Shown piece after piece: positions 21,862 through 32,794 of a stretch of 64,000 nt of DNA. The notes below the pieces were generated by a model. It was not told the origin of the DNA and ran no database searches. It saw only the letters and a program-made list of their open reading frames with translations. The stretch spans positions 744,001 to 808,000 of the forward strand of contig BCJJ01000008.1 in the NCBI GenBank assembly GCA_039545355.1, written 5' to 3'. Position 1 is the first letter of the stretch; each line of letters starts with the position of its first letter. Origin of the DNA: Trichosporon coremiiforme. Lineage: Eukaryota > Basidiomycota > Tremellomycetes > Trichosporonales > Trichosporonaceae. The translations under genes and the position numbers were made by a program.

Positions 21862-22287
21862 ATGGGTTCCGCCCAGAGCTTCCAACGGCGCCTCGCAATC
21901 TACATCAACGACCCCATCATTGTCGACGACGTTTCAATCATGGTTCAGTCCGATCAGGATTGGTCAGCGCTCTTTGAAGCTCAACACGTTGCCGGTCGCC
22001 TTGACTGTCTCAACGATATCATGGCTCGCAAGAGCTTCCTCTTCAACAGGGGACCTGAACGCTGGTCGGGGAAGAATCGCGCCCTCACCGCTGCCGTGAA
22101 GGACTATGTCCTGAGGCACCACACCTGGTGTGAGGAAATGCTGGCGCGCGGAAAGAGACACATCAATGGTGAGGTTCAGCCTCCCATGGTGCCGTTCTTC
22201 TTCGGTGCCGTCCTCGATAAGAGGGCTCGCATGGCTGGGCACGAGGGTTACCGCGATCCCATGAAGCGCCGCCCAGCTTCTTGGTAG
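21862..22287 (+). CDS. small orphan protein, unknown
   Basis: Single-exon 141-residue frame with a good ATG context (cagtATGGG). Composition is protein-like: 4 Trp, an even hydrophobic pattern (IYINDPIIVDDVSIMVQSD, MARKSFLFNRGPERWSG, VKDYVLRHHTWCEEMLA) and a basic C-terminus (PMKRRPASW). No signal peptide, membrane segment or family motif was recognised. The first residues MGS could allow N-myristoylation, but this is speculative. It sits alone between two gene-poor stretches, so it may be lineage-specific or spurious. Confidence 0.4.
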   Translation: MGSAQSFQRRLAIYINDPIIVDDVSIMVQSDQDWSALFEAQHVAGRLDCLNDIMARKSFLFNRGPERWSGKNRALTAAVKDYVLRHHTWCEEMLARGKRHINGEVQPPMVPFFFGAVLDKRARMAGHEGYRDPMKRRPASW

Positions 22288-24295
22288 GCCACTCGTCATC
22301 GGCTTTACCATGATCTTGTTCTTCGTCTACTGCTCTACCTGTCTCGCTATCTGTTCTATATGCAGCTCTTTTACATGCTTCTAGCAAGAACTGGTCGCCG
22401 GATCCGCTTCTTCATGCCATTAGCGAAAATGGACCTTCGGTCCCCGGGTTTTCATAAGCAGACGGGCCTTATTTTCGTCTCCAAACTTACTTAACCGGTC
22501 TTGTGGACCTCAGTTTCTGACCTCAAACTATAACGAAGACTTTCAGAGTGGCTTAGTCGACGTGGAACGAAGCCCTTTCGTATAAGCACAATAAGCACAC
22601 AATGCAGTAGAGTACGTGTCAGCTTCGACTCTTGGCGGGTGGTTGAGCACCGTTTCCGTTGTGGTGAGCGATCGACGTCGGCCAACTCCCATTCTCTCTG
22701 ATTGCCATCCCCGCAGCGTTGGTGAGTCTCGGCCGAGTTGTTGACGGAGGAAAGGGCAGGTCAGGTGGGTCAAGGACGAGGGCGCGCAGTGCATGGACGG
22801 CAATATTTGGATTTTCGCACTGCCACACACACCACGCAATCCGGTGGCGCGCATTCCCCCACCCCAAGCGCTGACTGGGGTAAGTCTTCGTCACGATCGG
22901 AGCAACCTGCAGCCGTATGCAGCTGTTCTCGTTCCCGATGCGTTCAGATCAATTCCCATTTCAGCTGGATGGAGCAACATCCTTAGATCTCGCTATCGTC
23001 ACCCACGATTTCTGAAGGCATCACCTTCATCTTTCTTACTATGCACACATCCCAGCCTCATTAGGGCCATCAAGGCTTGATCCGCCAGACTATAATCTCC
23101 AATGGATTGCTGCAATCTAGAGCATGAAATTACCTGGGACCAGTCCAATGCGGTCTGTCAGACTGAGGGTCTTCCGAATGTCCCCGGCACCGTACTCGTC
23201 GCTCGCTCCTGCTGCACCATATGAACAAGCGGAAGGTCTTGGCAGAGAGTAGTGTCCCCACTCCTTATGTTCTGTGTAGCTGCAAACCGCACAGGCTAAC
23301 TCTTTTGACGTGAGTGGACGCCCGCTCGATGATAACCTGACGCGCATTCCCCCGCTCTCAGCTTCACAGGAGTCTGGGCACAGAGCACACACACGGTCAC
23401 GCAACTGTCTTGCGCCGGCACATCTGGGAGGCGCAAAGGTGCACAAGTGCTGCGGCAACATCAACTGCTTATCTAGTTACCCACGGACACATAAGGCCAT
23501 GTCGTGTCGTATCGTGTTCGCCTTTCCCCAGCACCTCATCACTCCCTATTATCCACCAACACTCCCTCCATACCCACCCTTTCTCACCGTCTCCACCCCT
23601 TTCGTTTTGGTCGGCTTGAAGTGCCATCTGAAGACTGGCGCGGCGGCCAAGTGAGTACCTTTTCTTGTATTACTGCATCTTCACGATCAGTCAGAGGGTG
23701 AAACGGAATGTCTCGGGATAAGGGGGGGTCATCGGAAGCGGCTTCTGTTGGAGCTCGCGGCGACGGTCGACCCTGGGGAGATCGAGCTGCTTGGCACACT
23801 GCTCATTAGCACTATCAATTCGTCTTTTGCGGTCGAACCGATCTCCTTTCCGGAGGATGGGTACCCGGTGAGGTCGTATGAGCCGATTCCTGATGGTGTG
23901 GGCCCGTTGCTCAACGTTCATCCATCTGAGTCCAAGCCCGTCACTCCGTTCTCGTTGAAGGCTGGGACATACGCTTGGATTGCCAATCATGTTTTCCGGT
24001 GCAATCACCGCCTGAGAGTGTGCGGGTACGCCAGTACCTACAGTGCGCGACTCCTTGGGAGGTTCCGATACACAGCGAGGGACGGTTTCCCGACCCACCC
24101 ATACACAATCCTTGGTCCTCCATCCGACTTACCTCGTGGACCGCGGAATAATCTACGGAGGCTGTTGAGGGCGGGGAGCGGGGTATCAAGGATGCTGTTG
24201 TCATTGCAGAGGAGGAGACAGCACTCAGATGTCCCTGACGTCGACGAGAACGGCCTCGGCAGTACCCTCCATATGGAACGGCGAATGGAGCAACG
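22288..24295. other. 2-kb region without a supported gene
   Basis: Only short frames are present. A plus-strand frame at 23748-24299 (183 codons, non-ATG start) overlaps the next gene's ATG and includes protein-like stretches such as GEIELLGTLLISTINSS. It could be an unresolved 5' exon of that gene. A possible 5' splice site GTGAGTACC at about 23651 supports some splicing here. Confidence 0.35.
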
Positions 24296-26212
24296 ATGAT
24301 GAGCGCTCGCACCATCCCCCCGGCCCTCGATCACGTCTTCAGCACTTGGGACAGATCTGACCAGCAGATGAAGACCTGGAACTCCTCATCGGAAGATAGC
24401 AGCGAGTTCCTCACTGCGCCTTCGACTCCCGTCAAGGAGCGTTCATCTTACCTTGACCTCGCGCTGCGCGGCAAGATCACTGCTTGGCTCTCCGCCACCC
24501 AGGCCGCCACCCGCGGGGCAAGTCTCACCCCAGAGTCCACTTCAGTAGCTGGACCTAGCGCACCCTCCAACCCGAACACCGCAAACGATGTCCCCATCGA
24601 CGACTTCAGCCGTGGCAGCCCCACCCACGACGGCCTGTTCGAAAACTTCAGCAGCGCCTTCTGGCTCGGAGGCGGATACTACACCGCCGAGCCGGAGCAT
24701 ATGGAGCCTGAATTTGAGTCCGAGTCATCGTCTGAATCTGCGTCGACTACTGACTCCGAACCGTGCTCAGAGCTCGACCGCAGACAGAGAATTGCAGCCC
24801 TCAACGCACTCTCAGCAGCTCAAGCCTCCCACAGCACATTCAACCCCGTCGGAATCGAGGGACTCAGGGAACGCATCGAGCACCACGGGCGCTGGTCGCC
24901 ACAGCTCGCACCCCTCCTCTGCCGCCGCGGCTCTTCCAGCGACTCTGACGACGACGGGACCGACTCTGACGATGGAAAACCTGACATCATCGTCATCGGT
25001 AACTCTAGCAACCCCGGAGCTGGAGCTGGGGCAGAAATGGGAGAGCGACTCGGGATGGGACGCGGACGTGTCGGAGAGTTGCGGGCGGAACTCGGTCTGG
25101 ATGCCCCGGGCGACGAACCGCTGGAGCGGGTGGCCGTCAGAGAACAGCGAGGAGTACGAGGCGGACGTGCGCGCGATGGCGCTGGCGACGCCATCCACGG
25201 AGGCGAACTTCGCGGAGCCGCTGGGCGAGCGGATGAGGCGAGGCTGGGGCAGGGTAGTCGTGCATCCGCTCCGCCGCATGACGGCCGGGTTCAACGCCCT
25301 CGTCAGGGGTATTCCCCGCTGAGGTTGGGAGACGTCCACGAAACGCCTCAGGTAATCGAGCGCCCGCCGGCGCCGGGTCCGTCGAGGCAGCGCCAGCGCC
25401 AGCGAGACCTGGAGTGGGGTTACGACACCATGCGGCCTATCGTTGTGGCGCCCACGCCGCGCGACCTCGTCCCCGCCTTCCACCTCACGGACCGCGGCGC
25501 ATCTCGCTCACGAGAGCGCGAGCAGCAGCACTTCTCCAACGCCGACTTCGAACTTATGATCGAGCTCGGTCTCATCCCTACCTCCTGGTTACCCCCTTCG
25601 GAGCACGAGGCGCCACCACCCCCTCCTTCCCGCCGGCGCATGGTGCTCCGTCTCCTCGACGCCGTTAGGCGGCACGTCCGGCACACCCGCACTCCCCAGC
25701 CCCCCACCTCGTTCAGCGCCTCGATCGACGCCCGCCGCCGCGACATCCTCCCGGGCCCCGCCGAGCTCGAGTACAAGCGCGACATCATGACGCGCATGTT
25801 TAAGTACGTCACGTTCGACGCGTACCGGCCGCACGACACGTCGCCGCAGACGGTGCAGCACGTCGAGAAGGCGTTCTGGGACAAGGTCGACCGCGGCGAG
25901 ATGGGCATCACGAGGCCCGAGTGCGTTCGCTCACCCGCCGACATGGCCGAGTTTGCGCACTACCTCAACCGCGTCGAGAACCGTATCGAGATGTACGTCG
26001 AGCGCGGCCGGTACGACCCCCCGCCCGAGGGTAGTCGCTATGAGCAGCCCATCCACCTCCGCGGCAACCGCGCCCCGAACGCGACTTGGACCCCGCCCCG
26101 CGCCCCATCGCCGCACCCCGACTTCGTCCCGCGCCCGCACCGCTCTCAGTATCCCGCCGAGACCGACTCGGAGGACAGTGAACTTGAGGCTAGCTGCAGT
26201 GCTCGCCACTGA
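24296..26212 (+). CDS. hypothetical low-complexity protein with apparent frame switch
   Basis: Open frame of 638 codons, function unknown. The N-terminal third is Ser/Thr/acidic (SSEDSSEFLTAPSTP, EFESESSSESASTTDSE). The C-terminal part has an ordered segment (NADFELMIELGLIPTSWLPP, RMVLRLLDAVRRHVRH, EKAFWDKVDRGEMG) and a Pro-rich tail. Between about 25,020 and 25,320 the frame reads as Gly/Ala/Arg-rich sequence typical of out-of-frame translation. Over the same stretch another frame reads a more natural protein (GQKWESDSGWDADVSES, ERMRRGWGRVVVHPLRR) and stops at 25,322. Either two introns, two genes (one ending at 25,322 and one starting near 25,428), or a sequencing/real frameshift could explain this. 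I found no convincing splice pair that restores both frames. Confidence 0.5.
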   Translation: MMSARTIPPALDHVFSTWDRSDQQMKTWNSSSEDSSEFLTAPSTPVKERSSYLDLALRGKITAWLSATQAATRGASLTPESTSVAGPSAPSNPNTANDVPIDDFSRGSPTHDGLFENFSSAFWLGGGYYTAEPEHMEPEFESESSSESASTTDSEPCSELDRRQRIAALNALSAAQASHSTFNPVGIEGLRERIEHHGRWSPQLAPLLCRRGSSSDSDDDGTDSDDGKPDIIVIGNSSNPGAGAGAEMGERLGMGRGRVGELRAELGLDAPGDEPLERVAVREQRGVRGGRARDGAGDAIHGGELRGAAGRADEARLGQGSRASAPPHDGRVQRPRQGYSPLRLGDVHETPQVIERPPAPGPSRQRQRQRDLEWGYDTMRPIVVAPTPRDLVPAFHLTDRGASRSREREQQHFSNADFELMIELGLIPTSWLPPSEHEAPPPPPSRRRMVLRLLDAVRRHVRHTRTPQPPTSFSASIDARRRDILPGPAELEYKRDIMTRMFKYVTFDAYRPHDTSPQTVQHVEKAFWDKVDRGEMGITRPECVRSPADMAEFAHYLNRVENRIEMYVERGRYDPPPEGSRYEQPIHLRGNRAPNATWTPPRAPSPHPDFVPRPHRSQYPAETDSEDSELEASCSARH

Positions 26213-26941
26213 TGTAATCTGTGAGACGCTCTCACCGCCTCCATTCCAGACCCAGCGGAAACACACGGACCGCTCATGAGCATGATTCCTTCTCCTCCGC
26301 CGCGCCCTCGATCACTCCACATGTGCATTTGGACTTGCCGGCCCTCCAACACCCTGTGCACGACCTCCGAACCGAAGCAGCTTCTCGGTCATCCTCGTCT
26401 CTGTGAAATCAGCAGCATCAGTCAAGACCAGCAACCGCTCCTTACTCCTGGGCGCCATTCCCCTCCCCGATCGTCGAAGACGCATAAGACGCATCGCTCC
26501 TCCTCGACGCACCATACGAAGCGTTTTCATCACCCGCATCACCCTCATCACCTATTCCAGACAGATCCCCAAATCCGTCCAGTCTCACCCTTCTCAGTCT
26601 CGATTCGCAGTCCCATTGTCCAATTCCCATCGAAATAACAACAAAACACCCCCAAAAAACATCTATACGTTGCCCCCCTTCTCGTCTGTTGTCCCTAAGA
26701 TCACTACCACCCTCCCAGTTTGTTGTCCTTGATCCGCACTCCACCTTTGTATTTAGTCGTGCGCGTGTCTGCGAGTCAGGGCGCTTGTTCATTATGCATC
26801 TGCCTTCTCCACTCCAGTCTCCCTAACGTCTCCGTTAGCGTCATTATGTGCGTCAGTGAAGGACACGTGAGTGTATTGTCCATTCTTGCATGCGTCTATT
26901 GTCCTCCCCACATCTATAGCCCAACTCCACCGTGAGCCAAA
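26213..26941. other. convergent intergenic region, pyrimidine-rich
   Basis: 729 bp between convergent genes, rich in C/T on the plus strand with several CA- and AC-rich patches. Short overlapping frames here are not supported. Confidence 0.45.
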
Positions 26942-28277
26942 CTACGCAGTGAGCTTGACGCCAATCTCCCTCGGTTTGCCATCACTTTCCAGCGCGGCCT
27001 CGATGAACCCAACATCCCAGAGCGCCGCCCTCGGTTCCCCATTGTTGACTCCATCCTCTCCCGCAATAGCCGCCGCGAATTCAGCAAGCTCCCTCGCGAC
27101 ACCGCTGACAGGTCCCTCTTCGGTGACGTCCGCGACCTCCCCGCCCTCCTCGCCACGGAGCTCGAGACGCCAGCTGCGTCCCTTGTTGATCAGCGTGAGG
27201 GTGGCATGAGCACAGGTGACGCGGAGCTCGTTCTGTGCCCTGCTGTCTCGGTCCGTGTCGGGCAGAGACCACGAGAGAGTGAAGCTGCCCACGGGCGCGG
27301 AGTGGCCAGGTCTCACGGGCATGTCCTTCAGTTCCATCGTGCCGTCTCCTGGTTGGAAGCGGCCCTGCGGCTCAGTACTGGCCTCCGGGGAGGGCAGCGC
27401 AAGGCCGATGAGCGTATCGTGCGGCGGCATGTGGGAGCGGTGCAGCGCCTTGTGCGCCGTGAGCGTGGTTGGGAGGTAGGTGGGGGGCAGGACGCAGCGC
27501 AGTACCGCGGCCCAGTGCACACCGCCGTCGAGGAGGAAGCCGCCCTGGTAGTCGGGGACGGTGCGCCAGGTTGTCGCGTGGTAGGATGCTCCGTCGAGGA
27601 GGACTGTCTCGAAGTTCATCCGCCAGTACAGGACTGGGCCGACTGAGGGTGAGGCCAGGAGCTGCGCTGCGCGGTGCAGGAAGGGTTCGTGGGCGAAGTC
27701 TGCTGTCAGCATATGTCCTCCAGGAGAGGGTTGTGCACGGATGGCCGTGTGGTGACTCACTCTCAGCCACGCGCCAAACCAGGCCCTTCGGCGCCCACTC
27801 TCGTTCATACTCCTCCACAAGCTTAGATGCCTGCTCCACATCCCTTCCAACAGGTTTCTCGCTGATGACGTGCTTGCCCGCCTTCCACGCCCTCCTGATA
27901 AGTTCAGGCTGGACACCGAGGGGAAGCACCATGATCACTGCCTTGATGCTGTCATCTGCCAGAATCGCATCGAGCCCCTCTGGTCCCGACTTGATATCAG
28001 GCGTAGTCGATTTGGGGAGACCCGTTTCTTTCGCCTTGGATGCAAGCTTGTTGGCCGATTCGGGGGAACGCGACCAGATCGTGGACACGGAAAGACCAGG
28101 GACGAGGGCGAGCGAGGGCACGTAGCTGTTTGTCGCGAAGAGGCCGCCGCCGAGGAGGGCGGCCTTGACTGGCTCATGAGAGGCCGGGATCGTGTCTACG
28201 GCTGGAGCGGGGGCGGACATGCTTGAGTCTTTGTCTTCGATGTCGGAAGATGTTTCGAGACGAGATGAGATGGGCAT
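26942..28277 (-). CDS. Gfo/Idh/MocA-family NAD(P)-dependent oxidoreductase
   Basis: Predicted soluble dehydrogenase of the GFO_IDH_MocA fold; substrate unknown (the family acts on sugars, inositol and related polyols). Two exons (28277-27761 and 27699-26942) sum to 424 codons. The Rossmann start is KAALLGGGLFATNSYVPSL, followed by VSTIWSRSPESA, DDSIKAVIMVLPLGVQPEL and the family signature GKHVISEKPVGRDVEQA with the conserved EKP. The intron separates this from RVAENFAHEPFLHRA and the C-terminal alpha/beta domain (DYQGGFLLDGGVHW, with the GG.HW motif typical of the family). The acceptor CAGCAG is tandem. A more internal Met (28220, MSAPAPAVD) may be the real start; the first 19 residues are polar and unconserved-looking. 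Confidence 0.88.
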
Positions 28278-28567
28278 GACTGTTATGAAGTCACCGCTCT
28301 GGTGAAACGGGCCGGCGGCATCGGGCCGCCCCTGATCGGCTCGCGGCGGTTATTGGCGGATCGGCGGCATTACTCAGCCGCTCCCCAGGACACAGCCGAG
28401 ATGGTGGCTTGGCGCAGCTAATAAGGGTGTGAGTCGCAAGCAAAGAGATCTGAGAAGCTCAAGAATGTGCATCGGTGTGTTTGAGTACCGGGCCGTCTAA
28501 TCTACGGCCAAAACGGCACTCTTTCTAGTCTCCCGATCAGATACGAAGGCAACTGTTCTAAGGCGGC

Positions 28568-30281
28568 TTACGCCTGCGACTTGTTTAGCTCGTTCTTCCA
28601 CGCCCACTCGACGGCAAGCTCGACATCGTCGGCGATCATGGTCGGCTTCTTGGCCGGCTCGCCGCCGGCGTACACGCCAGTGCGGAGGAGCACTGAGCTC
28701 CATCCGTAGCGGTTCGCGCCATCGATGTCTGCTGTCAGCTAGGCTCCATGACGCCGTTAGCTTGGTGACTTACCACTGAGAGGGTTGTCGCCGATCATGT
28801 ACCTATTCGTTAGCTGGATGAATGACATGCGAGATCGTCGAGGACGCGTGGATAGAGGCGAAGGGGAACTCATTCGCCTCTTCCACCCGCCCCACGCTCA
28901 CTCACACGTCCAGCGGTCCATTGACGCCGAGGCTCTTGGCCTGCCTGTCCAGCATGGTGTTGGCAAAGTCATACGAGGCGTGGTGCGGCTTGCCATACTG
29001 GTGGTAGATGAGCGGCAGACCAGTGCACGCCTTGTACACAGCCTCAACCGAGATACGGAACGCGCCCATGCCGAGTCGGACGACGGGGTAGTCACTGGAG
29101 TCAGCTTGCATGACGAATTTCGACCCAGCTGGGAGAGGTCCTGGGTTTGACGCGTGAAAGCAAAAGGACCTTCTGCTCATGCGGGGGCCAGTACGCACGA
29201 CTTCCACTCGAGGTCCGGGTTCGAGAACCATAGCGGCACCTCTCCGCCCTCCTTCTGCTTGTGCCTGTCCTTGCGCATAGTGCCGAGAAGGCCGCCCTCA
29301 GACTGCTCAAGCTCGTTGATGAGCGTCAGGTCGCGGCCCCAGTCGTGAGAGTCATGCAGGACGAAGATGGCCTCGATCGGGGTGGTGTTGAAGTCGACGT
29401 CGTGCTGGGCGTCAGCTGGTGAAGCACTGGAGCAGCTTTGAGAATGCTCTACACTTACGCGGACCATGGACTCGGGCGGTGGGTCAGTCTTGTCCCAGAT
29501 CGAGCGGCGCCAGTGGATGATGTCCTGCGGGATCACGGCCTTCTTGAGGCCGTACCTGGGTGTCAGCTAATCCACCGTGAGCCAGCGAGCTTGGTGTCTG
29601 TGGGTCATTGCACGTCGAATGCACCGGGCAAGTGCATATGAGTCGCGACCGCCAATACTACGAAGGGTGAAAGAAGGAAGACTCACGACTCGCCTACGCG
29701 GCGCGCATTATCCCCCGGTCCACCAATGCACAGCACGGGCCGATCCTTGTACTGTCCAACCACGCTCTGCAGCGGCGTGTGGCTCTGCACGAGCTGGTTC
29801 TCACCGAGCTCGACGTCAAAGTCGCGGCTGAGGGCTTTCCTCCGCTCAGCGTCGGGGACACCGCCTCCATTCGTCATGAGGAGGAAGGGGACGGGGCGTT
29901 CCAGACGTCCATCCAGGTTGGCCAGGAACTGGAGTGTGCGCTTCGCTTGCGGAAGGACGTGCTGGCCCTGCTTCAGTACGCCGTCGATGTCGAAGGCGAA
30001 GGCGAGGGAGGGGGGGACGGCGATCGGAGAGGGGGCGGCTGGGAGTTAGCTGGGTCGTTCCGGACTAGCGTCATGGTGAGTGCGCGTGGTGGAGCAAAGA
30101 CGAGGAAGACGTTGAGGAGAGGCGCGCGAGGAAGGTCACACGAAGGAAGGCAACACACTCGCGCAGAACGTCATCCTGCGCCACGGCACATTGGAGCACA
30201 CTCACTGCTTCGGAACCGCACGCCCAGCGTCCGGGTGTGAGGAAGGACACGCACGCTCGTGCGGAGAGACAGCGTCGCCAT
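28568..30281 (-). CDS. HAD-superfamily hydrolase, HDHD5/CECR5 type, mitochondrial
   Basis: Member of the class IIA HAD phosphatases; substrate not established. The N-terminus (MATLSLRTSVRVLPHTRTLG) is Arg-rich without acidic residues, consistent with mitochondrial import as for HDHD5. After the first intron comes motif I, FAFDIDGVLKQG, with the nucleophile Asp and acid/base Asp. Then RPVPFLLMTNGGGVPDAERR (motif II, TNGG), VLCIGGPGDNARRVGE, AIFVLHDSHDWGRDLTL, PHHASYDFANTMLDRQA and motif III/IV YMIGDNPLSDIDGANRYGW. It ends with WAWKNELNKSQA. About seven exons are joined by short introns; the full exon sum was not verified. It is divergent from the DUF1764 gene with 329 bp between start codons. 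Confidence 0.87.
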
Positions 30282-30610
30282 CGTTCTTGAGTAAGTCACC
30301 TGTAGTTGACGCGTTGACGTGTAGTGAGTAACGATAGAAGCAGATCGATCGCCGTTCCTCAGGCAGCCCAAGCAGCGTATCGGTCGGACCGCGCTCTCCG
30401 TCCGGCTCATCTCCGTTGCAGCGCGTGCAGTGACAGCTGGGCGTGCCTGAAGCCGAGTGTGGTGATGGGAGTGCGGAGTCCCACGAGCGGAACTAAAAAT
30501 ATCGCTTCGAGCCCAAGTTCAACTCTCTCTCCTCTCAGCTTACGATCGGCGAGCCAGGTATTGGCGGAAGGAAGGAAGTTGTAAACAAACACATATACCA
30601 AACGACGAAA
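30282..30610. promoter_or_regulatory. divergent promoter HAD hydrolase / DUF1764 gene
   Basis: Short bidirectional promoter. The plus-strand start lies in an A-rich leader (AAACAAACACATATACC...AAAATGGG). No specific element can be named. Confidence 0.45.
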
Positions 30611-31336
30611 ATGGGCAAGAAGGACAAGAAGCCCTCCGCTGTTGCCGACACGGCGGCCGACATTGACGATATCTTCGCCGCGCCCAAGAAGGTCGACAAG
30701 CCGTCTAAGGCGTCAAAATCCTCGTCCTCGGCCAAAGACAAGTCAAAGTCCTCCGACAAGTCCTCCAAGGATAAGTCTGATAAGAAGGAGAAGAAGGACA
30801 AGTCCGAGAAGAGCGAGAAAAAGGACAAGGCCGACAAGAAGCGCAAGTCCGAGGCTGAGGAGCCGGCCAAGAAGAAGAGCAAGAGCGAGCGGGTAGTTGA
30901 GGAGGTTGTCGACCCTTCGTTGGCTGTCAAGGCTGCGGTTGAAAAGGCCAAGCAGAAGCCTGCCCCGAGCAAGACAAAGAGAGGAAAGGAGGTCGAGGAG
31001 GACATGGCGTTCCGTGACTCGAGGGGAGATGCTGGGCGTGAGTACATCTTATCACCGGGATGCTGTGGCCCAACATGCCGCCGTCTGTTACCCATACAAC
31101 CGCGCGCTCTTTGCAGAGAGAAGCCGCGAGCTCTTCTACATGTAACCGCCTAGCTGACACCCAGGGAAACGCACGGAAGAGGGTTACCTCGTCTTCAAAG
31201 AGGCCGAACTCGGTATCGACCCCGAGGCGGGCGGCACGGATCTGTGCCCCTTCGACTGCGAGTGCTGTGAGTTCGCATTTGGGCTTCCCATGCTGCATCT
31301 CGAGGGTACATATGCTGACTGGTGCAAGGTTTCTAA
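30611..31336 (+). CDS. DUF1764-family small basic protein
   Basis: Eukaryotic protein family of unknown function, probably nuclear. Three exons (30611-31037, 31165-31266, 31329-31336) give 178 residues. The N-terminal 100 residues are almost entirely Lys/Ser/Asp/Glu. The family core is at the end: MAFRDSRGDAGRKRTEEG, YLVFKEAELGIDPEAGGT and the closing DLCPFDCECCF. The final exon is only 8 nt and supplies part of a Cys codon, Phe and the stop; without it the conserved terminal Phe is lost. Family identity rests on the RKRTEEG and CPFDC-CC signatures recalled from DUF1764. Confidence 0.88.
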
Positions 31337-31449
31337 TCTCATCTGCTTCTCCGTTGTACAACCATCCCTCAGTCCCATCCTCCCACTCTTCATGCCATCC
31401 CCGGTCTCGCGCGACCGCGGGCTCACCGCACACTCTATGCATTGCGTTT

Positions 31450-32794
31450 TCATCCGGACGCCGTGTCTGCTGTCAGCTAACTCCAGTACCCGCATAGCTT
31501 GCCAAGTTCACGACGCTTGCTTCGCTCACTCGTGCGTACTCACAGTAATACTCGTCCACGAGGGGAAGGTAGCCTTCGAGCAGGCCACCCGCGAGACCAA
31601 TGAGGGGGATGCGCTGCAGACCACGCACGACGGCCATGACCTTGGGGCGGGTCCATCCGACCCACATGGGACCAGTAAGGAAGAAGCGAGTGGCGAGTCG
31701 GCGGTCGAGCTTGGAGTAGTGCTCGGCCAGGAGCGTCGAGTCGCCGGTCGGGGCACGGAAGTGGCGAGAGACCAGCTGCATCGCGAGCGGGACGAGGAAG
31801 GGGTAGAAGTACGTCGAGAGCGTGGGCAGCGATGCCGGGCGGTACTTTGACTTCGGGTTGCACATCGCGTAGTAGAACAGGAGAATCTGCACCAGCCCCG
31901 TCGTCGAGTTGAGCACCTCGGACAGCCACTCCTTCGCTGTGCAGAGCTCGGGAACGAGGCCGAGCGGGTGCATCTGGTACGCCTCCGGGAGCGACGCAAC
32001 CAGCGGGTACAGGTGCGCACGCAGCGGTTGACGGTGACCGATCTCCGGGATCACGGGGCGGGCGTCCTCCTTCTTCTTGCCTGGAGCCGCCGGGGGCTGC
32101 GACTTGAGCTTCTCCTGTGGGATCATGGCCGGATCGAACTCGCGCTGCGGTGTCGGCGGCGTGAGCACTGGGCGTCGTGTCACAAGGAGCAAGATGAAAC
32201 GGAGGATCGTCCTGGTGGTCAGCTCGGCGGTTCACTAAAACAAGCTCACTTGAAAGCCTCGATTGAGAGCACAAGACGCCAACGCGCGCGGTCGCCGAGT
32301 TTGCGCCGGATCAGCATCTCGAGCAGGAGCTCGATGTAGGTCACCGTCTGGAGCGTGCGGGACGCTCGTCGGTACACCTTCGACTTATCCGTCCAGTAAC
32401 GCGTGTACCGCCTGTGCTCCGAAGCTGGGGGAAGTAGCGGCTGCACGCGGCTCGTGGGCGGTGGAGCGCCGAAGAGGGATTCCTGAACGGCAGGCTCAGG
32501 CGCAAAGGGATGCGGCGGCAGGGACAGGGCTGGCGGGATGCGCTTCTCGAGCAGTGCATCGTGCCCGCTGGACACGAGGGAGAGGAGGGCATAGACTGAG
32601 GTAGTCAGCAAGGGTTGAGGCCCGAAGGAGGTCACGGGGGAAGGCAACTCACGGCCCTCGGACGCAACGTCAGCGTCTGCGAATCGACCGGGGAGGAACC
32701 AGGTGACGTTGCGGATGGTGGACTCGACAGTGTTGACTGTGGAGATGTTGTCGACGAGGAGCTTCTCGTAGGCGTCGACGAGGTGGGACGCCAT
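31450..32794 (-). CDS. PEX16: peroxisome membrane biogenesis protein PEX16
   Basis: Peroxin acting in early peroxisomal membrane assembly. Four exons (32794-32653, 32595-32250, 32211-31544, 31466-31450) sum to 390 residues. The start MASHLVDAYEKLLVDNISTV is followed by WFLPGRFADADVASEGLYALLSL, matching the PEX16 LLAGRFADS region. Then come RASRTLQTVTYIELLLEMLI and LRFILLLVTRRPVLTPP. The C-terminal half has LVQILLFYYAMCN, TRPKVMAVVRGLQRIPLIGL and GYLPLVDEYY. The last 17-nt exon completes a YYYYTASG tail; without that splice the frame would run on for about 20 unconserved residues. Proline-rich insert around residues 75-95. It converges on the DUF1764 gene (113 bp between stops). Confidence 0.88.
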
